Of a stretch of 64,000 nt of DNA, positions 20,261 to 30,071 are shown piece after piece. Made by a program: the position numbers and the translations under genes. Under the pieces are notes generated by a model that saw only the letters and a program-made list of their open reading frames with translations, was not told the DNA's origin and did not search any database. The stretch is from Guyparkeria hydrothermalis (GTDB lineage Bacteria; Pseudomonadota; Gammaproteobacteria; Halothiobacillales; Halothiobacillaceae): NCBI RefSeq assembly GCF_023555375.1, contig NZ_JAJSEE010000002.1, positions 428,424 to 492,423 on the forward strand, in the 5' to 3' direction. Within the stretch, counting starts at the first letter, position 1, and each line of letters begins with the position of its first letter.

Positions 20261-20719
20261 TCAGTGGTTCGCGTCGTCGGGGTTGATGGCGCGGGACAGA
20301 CGCTGCAGCGCGCGGGCGAGCTCCTCGCCTTCGTGCACCGAGGCAAGCACGTCCAGGGCCTGGCTGCCGGTGCGTGACGGCTCGCGCTCGACCCGGGGGC
20401 GTTCACGTCGCGTCGGGGCGTTGGCCGGGGCCACGCGCACCCGGATCGAGGCTGGCCGGGGGGCGCCGGGATGCGCGTCGAGCGCGCGATGCAGGCGGGC
20501 CAACAGGTCGGGGGCCTCGAAACGCATCCGGCTTGCCATCGCGGCACTGCCCACGCCCAGCGTCAGGGTGTGTTCATCGACGTTGATGACCTGTACCGCC
20601 TGACCCGAGCGCCCGGAGACCAGGCCATCGATGATGGCCTGGTAGGCCCGGATGAGCGCGACCCGGTCGAGAATGCCGGCCAGGGCGGGGTTGTTCAGGC
20701 GGTAGCGTTCGAGATTCAT
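20261..20719 (-). CDS. dciA: DciA-like helicase loader (DUF721)
   Basis: 152 residues of the DUF721 family; DciA loads the replicative helicase DnaB in bacteria that lack DnaC. The N-terminal half (ALAGILDRVALI, YQAIIDGLVSG) is DUF721-like and the C-terminal tail is basic then acidic and probably flexible. Its place beside secA and close to lpxC is the same as the Pseudomonas gene. GATAAT on the minus strand (20776-20781) is a good -10 about 55 nt upstream. Sequence is divergent, so the assignment leans on context. Confidence 0.75.
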   Translation of the reverse strand: MNLERYRLNNPALAGILDRVALIRAYQAIIDGLVSGRSGQAVQVINVDEHTLTLGVGSAAMASRMRFEAPDLLARLHRALDAHPGAPRPASIRVRVAPANAPTRRERPRVEREPSRTGSQALDVLASVHEGEELARALQRLSRAINPDDANH

Positions 20720-20981
20720 CGCGCGGCCTTCGTGACGGGGTTGTGACGGGCGCCAGCAACGGCCCGCCGCCTATCATTATCCACGCATCTGCCGTAAGAT
20801 TCAGCGCATTTGCCAAGGAATCGTTCGGGTTCTGCGCGCGGTCCCGGTCCGGTGATTTTTCTCGTCGGACCGACCGCCGAGCGGCCGCCTTTTCGGCCGG
20901 TCATCCGGCCCTGCCGACCCCGTCGGTTCCTCACTTTTCGCGCGCCGGCTCGGCGCGGTTTGTCGAAACATGGGATAGGAC
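20720..20981 (+). promoter_or_regulatory. Divergent dciA-secA intergenic region
   Basis: 262 nt. The dciA side holds a minus-strand -10 (GATAAT, 20776-20781). The secA side has TAAGAT at about 20795-20800 as a possible -10 and then a long GC-rich leader with nested inverted repeats, including CGGCCG/CGGCCG around 20882-20900. There is no SecM-like arrest peptide. Confidence 0.4.
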
Positions 20982-23780
20982 ATGATTGCATCGTTTGCAG
21001 CCAAGGTTTTCGGTACGCGCAATGACCGTCAGGTCAAGAAGCTCAGGAAACGCGTCACGGAGATCAACGCCCTCGAGGAGGCGACGCAGGCCCTGTCCGA
21101 CGAGGAGCTGAAGGGACGCACCGAGGAATTCCACCAGCGCTGGTCCGACGGCGAGAGCCTCGATTCGCTGCTGCCCGAGGCCTTCGCGGTCTGCCGGGAG
21201 ATGAGCCGCCGCGTGATGGGCATGCGGCACTTCGACGTCCAGCTGATCGGTGGCATGGTCCTGCACGAGGGCAAGGTCGCCGAGATGAAGACCGGCGAGG
21301 GCAAGACCCTGGTCGCGACGCTCGCCGTCTACCTCAACGCGATCACCAAAAAGGGCGTGCACGTCGTCACGGTCAACGACTACCTCGCCAAGCGTGACGC
21401 CGAGTGGATGGGGCGCATCTACACCGCGCTGGGGCTGACCGTTGGGACGGTGGTGCCGGGGATGGATGCACGCGCCAAGCGCGATGCCTATCAGTGTGAC
21501 GTCACCTACGCCACCAACAACGAGCTCGGCTTCGATTACCTGCGCGACAACATGGCGTTCTCGTCCGAGCAGATCATGCAGCGCGATCCGGTCTACGCGA
21601 TCGTCGACGAGGTCGATTCGATCCTGATCGACGAGGCGCGCACCCCGTTGATCATCTCCGGCCCCGCGGCCGATTCCTCGGCGACCTATCACACCATCAA
21701 CGGCCTGATCCCCGAGCTCAAGCGTCAGGCGCGCGAAGAGCCCAAGGACGACGAGCCGCCGCTGACCGACGAGGAGCGCGGCGACTTCACCGTCGACGAG
21801 AAGAACAAGCAGGTCTTCCTCACCGAGCAGGGCTTCGACAAGGCCGAGGAACTGCTGGTCCAGGCCGGGCTGCTGGAGGAAGGCGAGTCGCTCTACGATT
21901 CGCACAACATCATGCTCCTCTCGCACCTGACCTCGGCGCTGCGGGCGCACGCGATCTACAAGCGCAACGTCGACTACATCGTCAAGGGTGACGACGTGAT
22001 CATCGTCGACGAGTTCACCGGCCGCACGCTGGCCGGGCGGCGCTGGTCCGAGGGCCTGCACCAGGCCATCGAGGCGAAGGAGGGCGTGACGATCAAGCCC
22101 GAGAACCAGACGCTCGCCTCGATCACCTTCCAGAACTACTTCCGCCTGTACCCGAAGCTGGCCGGCATGACCGGTACCGCCGAGACCGAGGCGCGCGAGC
22201 TGGGCGAGATCTACGGCCTGGACGTGGTGCAGATCCCGACCAACCGTCCGATTCAGCGCATCGACCATGGCGATCTCGTCTTCCTCACCGCGCAGGAGAA
22301 GTTCGAGGCCATCACCAAGGACGTGCAGGCCGCGCGCGAACGCGGGCAGCCCACGCTGGTCGGCACCGCCTCGATCGAGGCCTCCGAGCTTGTCTCCGAG
22401 GCACTGCAGAAGGCCGGCGTGCCGCACAACGTGCTCAACGCCAAGAACCACATGAGTGAGGCCGAGATCATCGCCGAGGCCGGTCGACCCGGTGCCGTGA
22501 CCATCGCCACCAACATGGCTGGCCGCGGCACCGACATCGTGCTGGGCGGCAATCTGGAGCAGGAACTGCTCGAGCTCGGCCCGGACGCCTCCGACGAGGA
22601 GCGCGACCGCGTGCGTCGCGAGTGGGAAAAGCGCCACGAGCAGGTGCTGGAATCCGGTGGCCTGCACGTCGTGGGCACCGAGCGTCACGAATCGCGCCGG
22701 ATCGACAACCAGTTGCGCGGCCGTGCCGGTCGTCAGGGGGATCCGGGTTCGACCCGCTTCTTCCTGTCGCTCGAGGACAGCCTGATGCGGGTGTTCGCGT
22801 CCGATCGCGTCTCCGGGTTGATGAAGCGGCTCGGCATGAAGCCGGGCGAGGCCATCGAGCACCCCTGGGTCTCGCGCGCGATCGAGAACGCCCAGCGCAA
22901 GGTCGAGGGTCACAACTTCGACATGCGCAAGCACCTGCTCGACTACGACAACGTCGCCAACGAGCAGCGCAAGGTCATCTACGAGCAGCGTCGCGCGGTC
23001 ATGGCAACCACCGACACCCGCCCGATCATCGAGTCGATGCGACGCGAGGTGCTCGCCGAGCGCTTCCGTCGCTACGTGCCGTTCGGTGCGCTCGAGGAGA
23101 TGTGGGACATCGAGGGTCTGACCGCCCACCTCAAGGACGACTTCGGCCTCGACCTGCCGATCCAGAAGTGGCTGGACGAGGACGACGATCTGCACGACGA
23201 GACCCTGCTCGACAAGATCATCGACACCGCCCAGCGCCACTACGAGGCCAAGGAAAAGCTGGTCGGCGAAGACAACATGCGCCAGTTCGAGAAGGGCGTG
23301 CTGCTGCAGGTGCTCGATGCCCAGTGGAAGGAGCATCTCGCGGCGATGGACTACCTGCGCCAGAGCATCGGGCTGCGCGGCTACGCGCAGAAGAACCCGA
23401 CGCAGGAGTACAAGCGCGAGGCGTTCGAGATGTTCGGCAAGATGCTCGACGACATGAACTACGAGATCGTCCGCACGCTCACCCGCTTGCAGATCGCCGC
23501 CCCCGAGGGCATGGAGCAGGAGGACATCAACTCCATGCTCGATGAGCTGGTCGACAACCCGCGCGTCGACCCGAGCCAGCTGCGCACCCGCCACGAGTCG
23601 GTGTCGACCTTCGCCGAGCCCGAGGAGCCGGCCGCACCCGCCCGTCCGTCCGGGCAGGCCGAGGGCGGCAACGAGCCCCCCACGCGCCCGGTGCGCCGCG
23701 AGAACCCCAAGATCGGTCGCAACGATCCGTGTCACTGCGGGTCGGGCAAGAAGTACAAGCACTGCTGCGGCAAGCTCTGA
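20982..23780 (+). CDS. secA: Preprotein translocase ATPase SecA
   Basis: Motor of Sec export at the inner membrane. At 932 residues it has Walker A MKTGEGKT (102-109), [15 protein letters not shown], helicase motifs [15 protein letters not shown] and [15 protein letters not shown], and the zinc-binding C-terminal tail [13 protein letters not shown] that contacts SecB. Length and order are normal. Confidence 0.98.
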   Translation: MIASFAAKVFGTRNDRQVKKLRKRVTEINALEEATQALSDEELKGRTEEFHQRWSDGESLDSLLPEAFAVCREMSRRVMGMRHFDVQLIGGMVLHEGKVAEMKTGEGKTLVATLAVYLNAITKKGVHVVTVNDYLAKRDAEWMGRIYTALGLTVGTVVPGMDARAKRDAYQCDVTYATNNELGFDYLRDNMAFSSEQIMQRDPVYAIVDEVDSILIDEARTPLIISGPAADSSATYHTINGLIPELKRQAREEPKDDEPPLTDEERGDFTVDEKNKQVFLTEQGFDKAEELLVQAGLLEEGESLYDSHNIMLLSHLTSALRAHAIYKRNVDYIVKGDDVIIVDEFTGRTLAGRRWSEGLHQAIEAKEGVTIKPENQTLASITFQNYFRLYPKLAGMTGTAETEARELGEIYGLDVVQIPTNRPIQRIDHGDLVFLTAQEKFEAITKDVQAARERGQPTLVGTASIEASELVSEALQKAGVPHNVLNAKNHMSEAEIIAEAGRPGAVTIATNMAGRGTDIVLGGNLEQELLELGPDASDEERDRVRREWEKRHEQVLESGGLHVVGTERHESRRIDNQLRGRAGRQGDPGSTRFFLSLEDSLMRVFASDRVSGLMKRLGMKPGEAIEHPWVSRAIENAQRKVEGHNFDMRKHLLDYDNVANEQRKVIYEQRRAVMATTDTRPIIESMRREVLAERFRRYVPFGALEEMWDIEGLTAHLKDDFGLDLPIQKWLDEDDDLHDETLLDKIIDTAQRHYEAKEKLVGEDNMRQFEKGVLLQVLDAQWKEHLAAMDYLRQSIGLRGYAQKNPTQEYKREAFEMFGKMLDDMNYEIVRTLTRLQIAAPEGMEQEDINSMLDELVDNPRVDPSQLRTRHESVSTFAEPEEPAAPARPSGQAEGGNEPPTRPVRRENPKIGRNDPCHCGSGKKYKHCCGKL

Positions 23781-23830
23781 TCAAGCCGGCGGGCGCCTGC
23801 CGGTAACAACGTCTGCTCAGGAGACAGGGA

Positions 23831-25153
23831 ATGAAACGTCTGATTGTTGCCGTGCTGGTCGTGCTCGTGGCGGTGTTGGCCGCGGCGCCGTTCGTTACCG
23901 GCCACGTCATGGAAAACACGCTGGCCGAGGTCGAGCGCTTCCCGGGGACGCGTGATGCGCTGGAGTTGGAGGTGACCGACTACCAGCGTGGCTATCTCGA
24001 GTCCCGTGCCGAGTCCGAGTTGTGGTTGCGTCTGCCGGAGCAGGAGCCGGTGCGCGTGATGTTGACCCATCGCATCGACCAGCTGCCCGGCATCGACGGG
24101 CGCTACGCCACCGTTCACACGACCTGGGAGCCGGCCGACCCGGAGCTGCGCGACGAGCTGGCCGAGGTGTTCGGTGACGATGCCGAGTTCACCCTCGCCA
24201 CGGCCCTGTACCCGACCGGCGCGAGCCATTCGACCGGTCGTATCCCGTCGGTCGAACGGGACGGGGTCGATTTCTCCGGGGCCGACATTCGGCTCGACAC
24301 CAAGGCCGATGGCCGCTTCGACTATCGCCTCGAGGGCGAACGACTGGCGATCGACGACGAGGCCGAGGGCGTGGAGGCCGGTTCGGCCGTCGTCTCCGAG
24401 GGCTTGCGCCTGATCGCCTCCGGCCAGGTTGCCGAGGACGGGTTCGTCTGGGACAGCGAGGGGCGTTTCGAGCTCGATCGCCTCGAGATCGACCAGGACA
24501 GCGAGCAGGGCTGGGTCGAGGACTTCGTCCTGCGATTCGACTCGGCGCGCGAGGAGGACCGCTGGGGGTTTGCGGTCGACTACCAGGTCGGTGACGCGGT
24601 CATCCAGGACGAGTCGTTTAGCGATGCGCAGATGCGACTGGCGGTCGAGCGGCTCGATGCCGGCGCGGTGCGTGCGCTGGTCGAACGCATGGAGACCTTG
24701 CAGGCGTTGGCCGCGCGAGGGGCGGCGATCGACGAGGCATTCACGGATGCCGTGATGGCCGAACTGCCCGCCCTGATGCAGCACGGTCCCCGGATTGCGC
24801 TCGAGCCGTTGCGGGCGACGACCGCCGAGGGTGACACCGAGATCCGGCTGGCCGCGGAATTGCCCGCCGGCATGAGCAAGGGCGAGCCCAATCCGATGAT
24901 GTGGATGGCCATGGTCAGCGCCCTGGTGATCGAGGGCAGTCTTGAGATGCCGATTGCGCTGCTGGAAAAATCCGCGGCAGCGCGTGGTCAGCGTGTCGGC
25001 GTGGTCGAGGAGCAGCTCGCGCCGCTGGTCGCGCAGGGCTGGGTCCGCGTCGAGGACGGCGTGGTCGCGACCACCGTCGATTTCCGTCAGGGCAATCTCG
25101 AACTCAACGGCACGTCGGCCAACCAGTTGCTGAACATGGCCTTCGGCGGCTGA
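23831..25153 (+). CDS. DUF945 (YdgA-like) envelope protein
   Basis: 440 residues with an N-terminal signal or membrane anchor (LIVAVLVVLVAVLAAAPFVTG) and a beta-rich extracytoplasmic region typical of DUF945: VTDYQRGYLESRAESEL early and GNLELNGTSANQL at the end. E. coli YdgA has no firmly assigned role. Gap to secA 50 nt, to argJ 28 nt, so likely one transcript. Confidence 0.8.
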   Translation: MKRLIVAVLVVLVAVLAAAPFVTGHVMENTLAEVERFPGTRDALELEVTDYQRGYLESRAESELWLRLPEQEPVRVMLTHRIDQLPGIDGRYATVHTTWEPADPELRDELAEVFGDDAEFTLATALYPTGASHSTGRIPSVERDGVDFSGADIRLDTKADGRFDYRLEGERLAIDDEAEGVEAGSAVVSEGLRLIASGQVAEDGFVWDSEGRFELDRLEIDQDSEQGWVEDFVLRFDSAREEDRWGFAVDYQVGDAVIQDESFSDAQMRLAVERLDAGAVRALVERMETLQALAARGAAIDEAFTDAVMAELPALMQHGPRIALEPLRATTAEGDTEIRLAAELPAGMSKGEPNPMMWMAMVSALVIEGSLEMPIALLEKSAAARGQRVGVVEEQLAPLVAQGWVRVEDGVVATTVDFRQGNLELNGTSANQLLNMAFGG

Positions 25154-25181
25154 AAAGCACAGCAAGTCAGGAGAGCAAGGC

Positions 25182-26411
25182 ATGAGCGTTGGATTGACCG
25201 CCCCGGCCGCCGGGGAGCTGCGTCCGATTCCCGGCATCCGCATCGGTATCGCCCAGGCCGGCGTGCGCAAGGCCAACCGTGACGATCTGGCCGTGATGCT
25301 GTTGCCCGAGGGGGCGACCATGGCGGGCGTGTTCACCCAGAACCGCTATTGCGCCGCGCCGGTCATCATGTGCCGCGAGCGGCGCGAGAGCGATGTCGCC
25401 CCGAGGGCACTGGTGATCAACACCGGCAATGCCAACGCCGGCACGGGCGCCGACGGCATGGCGCGTGCCGAGTCCGTCTGCCACGCGCTGGCCCATCGCC
25501 TGGGCTGCGACGATCGGGCCGTCTGGCCGTTTTCCACCGGCGTGATCATGGAGACGCTGCCCTCCGAGAAGCTCATCGACGCGCTGCCCCAGGCGGTGGC
25601 CGAGGCGGTCGAGGACAACTGGCTGCGCGCCGCCTCGGCGATCATGACCACCGACACCATCCCCAAGGGGCGCTCGCTGACCCGCCTGATCGGCGGGGCG
25701 TCGGTGACGATCACCGGCATCGCCAAGGGCTCGGGGATGATCCATCCCAACATGGCCACCATGCTCGGCTACATGGGTATCGACGCCCGGGTGCCGAAAT
25801 CGGTACTGCAGTCGATCCTCGACGAGGTGACCGAGGAGAGCTTCAACCGGGTGACCGTCGACGGCGACACCTCCACCAACGATGCCTTCATGCTGATTGC
25901 CAACGGTCGGGAGGGCAGCCTCGAGGTCACCGGCATCGACGACCCGAACTACGCGCCGCTGCGTGACGCGGTCGCCGAGGTGGCGGTCTTTCTCGCCCAG
26001 GCCCTGGCGCGTGACGGCGAGGGGGCGACCAAGTTCGTCACCATCGAGGTCAGTGGCGGGCGCGACCGGGCCGAGTGCCGCCTGGTGGGCAAGGCGATCG
26101 CGCACAGCCCGCTGGTCAAGACCGCGCTGTTCGCCTCCGACCCCAATCTGGGCCGCATTCTCGCGGCGGTCGGTTACGCCGGCATTGACGACCTCGACGT
26201 CGGCAACGTCAGCCTGTGGCTGGGCGACGTGCGCGTGGTGGTCGACGGCGGGCGCGACCCCGAATACGTCGAGGCCGAGGCGGCTGCCGTGATGGCCGAG
26301 CCCGAGATCACCATGCATGTCGATCTCGGCCGCGGCACGGCCGTCGATCAGGTCTGGACCTGCGACTTCTCCTACGACTACGTCAAGATCAACGCCGAGT
26401 ACCGCTCCTGA
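25182..26411 (+). CDS. argJ: Bifunctional ornithine acetyltransferase/N-acetylglutamate synthase
   Basis: Recycles the acetyl group in arginine synthesis. At 409 residues it has the autocleavage site KGSGMIHPNMATML, with T193 becoming the N-terminal nucleophile of the beta subunit, plus VINTGNANAGTG and DGDTSTND. The C-terminal end (CDFSYDYVKINAEYRS) is intact. AGGAGAGCAAGGC precedes the ATG. Confidence 0.96.
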   Translation: MSVGLTAPAAGELRPIPGIRIGIAQAGVRKANRDDLAVMLLPEGATMAGVFTQNRYCAAPVIMCRERRESDVAPRALVINTGNANAGTGADGMARAESVCHALAHRLGCDDRAVWPFSTGVIMETLPSEKLIDALPQAVAEAVEDNWLRAASAIMTTDTIPKGRSLTRLIGGASVTITGIAKGSGMIHPNMATMLGYMGIDARVPKSVLQSILDEVTEESFNRVTVDGDTSTNDAFMLIANGREGSLEVTGIDDPNYAPLRDAVAEVAVFLAQALARDGEGATKFVTIEVSGGRDRAECRLVGKAIAHSPLVKTALFASDPNLGRILAAVGYAGIDDLDVGNVSLWLGDVRVVVDGGRDPEYVEAEAAAVMAEPEITMHVDLGRGTAVDQVWTCDFSYDYVKINAEYRS

Positions 26412-26416
26412 GCGCG

Positions 26417-27427
26417 ATGGACCGGCCGCGGACCGACATCGTCCTGGGATTGCTGCGCGAGCCGGACGGCCGCGTCTGGACCGAGGTCCGCCCCGACGGC
26501 AAGCACCTGGCCGGGTTGCGCGCCTTCCCCGGGGGCAAGCGTCGGGCAGGCGAAGCGCTGCGGGACGCACTTGCTCGGGAGCTCGACGAGGAAATCGGCA
26601 TCCGGGTGCAGCGCGCCCGGCGGGTGATCACGCTCAACTGGGATTACCCCGACCGCCATCTGCGCTTGATCGGCTTCGAGGTCACCCGCTGGACGGGACA
26701 GCCGCGCTCGGTCGAGGGACAGCAGCTGGCGGCCGAGCCGCTCGATCGTGACGCGCGCGCCGATTGGCTGGCGGCCATGCCGCCGGCCAATCGTGGCCTG
26801 GTCAACGCCCTGGTCCTGCCGCGCTGCCTTGCCATTACGCCCCCGGTTGGCGCCGACGGGGTGACTGTCTGGCAGGCGGGCGTCGAATCCCGCCTGCCGT
26901 CACTGCCGGCGCCGATGCTGGTCAACCTGCGGCCCGGTGATGCCGCCAACGCCGACCTGCCGTGGCCGGCATTGGCCCGGGCCGTGCTGGCGGCCGGGCA
27001 CTGGCCGGTGGTCAACCCGCCTGGTGACCGGCCGTGGCCCGAGGGACTGGACCCGCGTGTCGGGCTGCATCTCAACCACGCCCGGCTGCTTTCGATGTCT
27101 GCCCACGCCGTGCGGGAGAGGCAGGCGCGCGGTCACCTGGTGAGCGCCGCGGTACACGATCGCGCCACCCTCGAACGGGCCATCGAATTGGCCGTCGACC
27201 TGATCACCGTCTCGCCACTGCGGGAGACCGCAACGCACCCGGGGGCGTCGGGCATGGGCTGGGCGGCGTTCGCGGGCCTCGCGGCGGCCGCCCCCATGCC
27301 GGTGTACGCGCTCGGCGGGGTCGGGCCGGATGACCTGCCGCGCATCTGGCGGCGTGGCGGGTTCGGCGTGGCCTCGATCTCGGCCTTCTGGTGTGCGCGG
27401 TTCGCGGAGAGAGGAGAGACCCAATGA
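26417..27427 (+). CDS. Nudix hydrolase fused to a thiamine-phosphate-synthase-like domain
   Basis: 336 residues in two domains. Residues 1-130 are a MutT-type Nudix domain with a full Nudix box (40-62: G-x5-E-x7-REL-x-EE-x-GI) and FPGG before it, likely an 8-oxo-dGTP diphosphatase. Residues about 140-330 are a ThiE/TenI-like barrel with SAAVHD, LITVSPLRETATHPG and PVYALGGVG. This fusion is known in gammaproteobacteria; whether the second domain makes thiamine phosphate is unproven. It starts 5 nt after argJ and overlaps the next gene by 4 nt. Confidence 0.88.
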   Translation: MDRPRTDIVLGLLREPDGRVWTEVRPDGKHLAGLRAFPGGKRRAGEALRDALARELDEEIGIRVQRARRVITLNWDYPDRHLRLIGFEVTRWTGQPRSVEGQQLAAEPLDRDARADWLAAMPPANRGLVNALVLPRCLAITPPVGADGVTVWQAGVESRLPSLPAPMLVNLRPGDAANADLPWPALARAVLAAGHWPVVNPPGDRPWPEGLDPRVGLHLNHARLLSMSAHAVRERQARGHLVSAAVHDRATLERAIELAVDLITVSPLRETATHPGASGMGWAAFAGLAAAAPMPVYALGGVGPDDLPRIWRRGGFGVASISAFWCARFAERGETQ

Positions 27428-27933
27428 GCATGAAACAGGCGAAATGGCTGGTGGCCACGCTGCTGGTCCTCGGCGTGCTGACCTACCTGTGGGGGCGCGC
27501 ACCGGGCAAGCTGACCACCGACACCCCGGTGAGCGGGTCGTTGACCGAGGTGGCGGTACCGACCGATTGCGAGCTCAAGGGCGAGGGGTGCGAGGTCGCG
27601 ATCGAGGGGCTGGGTTCGTTCCTCGTTAGCCTGCCGGAAACCGTCGTGCCGCTGGAAAAGGCGGTGTTCCGCGTCGTGCCGCAAGGCGAGACCGGCAAGG
27701 CGGTCGGCGAGATCCGGGTCGATTTCAAGATGGTCGGCATGGACATGGGCATCAATGCCTACCGGCTGGATCGACTGGCCGACGGGCAGTACCGCGCGGA
27801 GGTGATCCTGCCGGTCTGCACCACCGATCGCAGCGACTGGCTCGCCAATCTGAGCATTCGCAGTACCGAGGGCGCCTATCTGCTGCGCCTGCCGTTCCAG
27901 GTCGACCGGTCCCGACCGTCCGGCGACGACTGA
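27424..27933 (+). CDS. Membrane-anchored periplasmic protein with Cys/Met residues, function unknown
   Basis: 169 residues: one N-terminal transmembrane anchor (WLVATLLVLGVLTYLWG, about 8-24) and a beta-rich periplasmic domain. It has three cysteines (C49, C56, C132) and a Met cluster (M103, M106, M108 in FKMVGMDMG) that recalls the FixH/YtkA fold and copper-related proteins, but I cannot place it firmly in a family. Start ATG 27424 overlaps the Nudix fusion stop. Last gene of the secA-argJ block. Confidence 0.65.
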   Translation: MSMKQAKWLVATLLVLGVLTYLWGRAPGKLTTDTPVSGSLTEVAVPTDCELKGEGCEVAIEGLGSFLVSLPETVVPLEKAVFRVVPQGETGKAVGEIRVDFKMVGMDMGINAYRLDRLADGQYRAEVILPVCTTDRSDWLANLSIRSTEGAYLLRLPFQVDRSRPSGDD

Positions 27934-27951
27934 GCCGGAGTCGGTCGAGCG

Positions 27952-28500
27952 TCAGTCGCCCGGGCTGAGGCGCCGCAGCAGCACGTAGAGTGCGCCGGTG
28001 CCACCGTCGTGCGGTGGCGCCGAGCAGAAGGCGACCACGTCGTCGCGCTGGGGTAGCCAGCGATTGAGCAGGGTCTTCAAGACCGGCTGGCCGTCGGCCG
28101 AACGGTAGCCCTTGCCATGAACGATACGCACGCAGCGACGCATCTGGCCGCGTTCGCTGCGGATAAAGTCACCGACTTCCTGACGCGCCTGCTCGACGGT
28201 CAGTCCATGCAGGTCGAGCGAGGCGGAGACGCTGTAGCCGCCGCGTTTGAGCTTGCGCAGGATGGCCTTCTGCACCCCGGGACGGACGTACTGCACCTGC
28301 TCGCCCTGCTCGGGGGCGTCTGCCAGGTCGCTGACGCCGAAGGCGTCGACCATCTGGTCGAAGTCGGCCTCGGGCCGCGGGCGGGCGCTGACCCGCGGGC
28401 GCTCGGGCTCGACCCGCTCGTCCTCGATCGGGTCGACCGGGCCGACGGCGTCGAGGAACAGGGCGCGATCTTCCGGATCGATGCGGGACTCGTCGTTCAT
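27952..28500 (-). CDS. Smr-domain endonuclease (SmrB/YfcN-like)
   Basis: 182 residues: an acidic, flexible N-terminus (about 1-85) and a C-terminal Smr domain with LDLHGLT (DLHG at 96-99), VHGKG (128-131) and GGTGALYVLL (166-175). SmrB proteins cut mRNA between collided ribosomes. Start ATG 28500 matches the family (short acidic start); an in-frame start 36 nt upstream is less likely. Convergent with the preceding gene. Confidence 0.88.
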   Translation of the reverse strand: MNDESRIDPEDRALFLDAVGPVDPIEDERVEPERPRVSARPRPEADFDQMVDAFGVSDLADAPEQGEQVQYVRPGVQKAILRKLKRGGYSVSASLDLHGLTVEQARQEVGDFIRSERGQMRRCVRIVHGKGYRSADGQPVLKTLLNRWLPQRDDVVAFCSAPPHDGGTGALYVLLRRLSPGD

Positions 28501-28619
28501 GCGCGCATCATAGCCTCCACCGCGGGCGGCCTGCACGCCTTCGAACCGCGGGTGCCTGCTGAATTGGTGCCCGGCAGGCGGTATCCTTGTCGCTATCCCA
28601 TTCCTAAGACGAGCAATCG

Positions 28620-29360
28620 ATGCACATCCTGTTGAGCAACGACGACGGTTACCTCTCCCCCGGCCTGAACGTGCTGGCCGAACGCCTGGCTCGTTTCGCC
28701 ACGGTGACGATCGTCGCGCCGGATCGAGATCGCAGCGGGGCGTCGAACAGCCTCACGCTCTCCCGGCCGTTGCGCCCGCGCCAGCTCGAGGAGCGGCTGT
28801 GGGTGATCGACGGCACGCCCTCGGATTGCGTTCACCTGGGCATCAAGGGCTTGCTGCCCGAGATGCCCGACCTGGTGGTCTCCGGCATCAACCACGGCGC
28901 GAACCTCGGTGACGACGTGCTGTATTCCGGCACGGTCGCGGCGGCCAGCGAGGGGCGGGCACTGGGTCTGCCGGCGATCGCGGCCTCCTGCCAGTCCTTC
29001 GCGCCCGAATACCTCGAGTCCGCCGCCCACTGGGTCGAGTGGCTGATTCGTCGGCTCGGCAACCACCCGTTGCCGGCCTACACCTTGCTCAACGTCAACG
29101 TGCCCGATGCGCCGCTGGAGCAAATCCACGGGGTGCGAGCCACGCGGCTGGGTCGGCGCCACCCCTCCGGCCAGCTGGTCAAGGACACCGACCCGCGCGG
29201 GCGCGAGATCGTCTGGATCGGCGCGGCCGGCGAAGCAGAGGATGCCGGCGAGGGCACGGATTTCCACGCCCTGTCGGCGGGCTGGGTGTCGGTAACGCCG
29301 ATTCATTTCGATATGACCCGCCACGAGGCCATGCCGGCTGTCGAGCAGTGGCTGGCCTGA
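28620..29360 (+). CDS. surE: 5'/3'-nucleotidase SurE
   Basis: Metal-dependent phosphatase for nucleoside monophosphates. At 246 residues it starts MHILLSNDDGYLSPG with the DD metal motif, then SGINHGANLGDDVLYSGTVA. First gene of the conserved surE-pcm-yqaA-nlpD-rpoS string. Confidence 0.96.
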   Translation: MHILLSNDDGYLSPGLNVLAERLARFATVTIVAPDRDRSGASNSLTLSRPLRPRQLEERLWVIDGTPSDCVHLGIKGLLPEMPDLVVSGINHGANLGDDVLYSGTVAAASEGRALGLPAIAASCQSFAPEYLESAAHWVEWLIRRLGNHPLPAYTLLNVNVPDAPLEQIHGVRATRLGRRHPSGQLVKDTDPRGREIVWIGAAGEAEDAGEGTDFHALSAGWVSVTPIHFDMTRHEAMPAVEQWLA

Positions 29361-29371
29361 GGGCGGGGGTC

Positions 29372-30025
29372 GTGATTCGACGCAACTACCAGTGGGCGCG
29401 CCAGGCCATGCTCGACCGGCTGGTCTCGCAGGGGATTCGTGCCCAGCCGGTGCTCGATGCGATGGCGGCCGTGCCGCGTGAGGCGTTTGTCGACGAGGTG
29501 CAGAGCGTGCGGGCCTACGAGGACTGTTCCCTGCCCATCGGCCAGGGACAGACCCTGTCGCAGCCCTACATCGTGGCGCGCATGACCGAGCTGGTCATGG
29601 CCGGCGAGCCGCGTCTCAGGCGCGTGCTGGAGGTGGGCACCGGCTCGGGCTACCAGGCGGCGGTGCTCGCCCAGCTGTGCCAATCGGTGTTCACCGTCGA
29701 GCGTATCGGTGCCTTTCTCGAGCAGGCCAAGGCTCGGCATCGCGCGCTGGGGCTGCTCAATATCCGCTACATGCATCGTGATGGTTTCAAGGGCTGGCCT
29801 TCGCAGGCGCCGTTCGAGGCCATCGTGGTGACGGCCGCACCCGATGCCGTGCCCCCGGAGCTCAAGGAGCAGCTCGCCATCGGGGGGCGGCTGGTGATCC
29901 CGGTCGGTGCGCAGGGCGGGGGGCAGAAGCTGACCGTGATCACTCGACTGGCCGACAACGAGTACCAGACGCGCTGGTACGATCTGGTGTCGTTCGTGCC
30001 ACTCCTGCCGGGTTCGCTTGCATGA
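29372..30025 (+). CDS. pcm: Protein-L-isoaspartate O-methyltransferase
   Basis: Repairs isoaspartyl residues in aged proteins. At 217 residues it has the SAM motif EVGTGSGYQAAVLA, and AYEDCSLPIGQGQTLSQPYIV near the N-terminus. The start is GTG 29372, 11 nt after surE, matching the family start IRRNYQWARQAML. Confidence 0.94.
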   Translation: MIRRNYQWARQAMLDRLVSQGIRAQPVLDAMAAVPREAFVDEVQSVRAYEDCSLPIGQGQTLSQPYIVARMTELVMAGEPRLRRVLEVGTGSGYQAAVLAQLCQSVFTVERIGAFLEQAKARHRALGLLNIRYMHRDGFKGWPSQAPFEAIVVTAAPDAVPPELKEQLAIGGRLVIPVGAQGGGQKLTVITRLADNEYQTRWYDLVSFVPLLPGSLA

Positions 30026-30071
30026 CCAACCGCATCGTCCCGGCGCATCAACCTGTCGACCCGAGGTGTCC

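Noticed and set aside
20743..20985. Short frame upstream of secA as a possible SecM
   Set aside because: It has no signal peptide and no arrest motif, and it runs into the secA start out of frame.
20931..23762. A 943-codon open frame antisense to secA
   Set aside because: It is a GC-rich shadow of secA: low-complexity composition (Val/Leu/Gly/His-rich), no domain recognised, and secA is fully conserved on the other strand.
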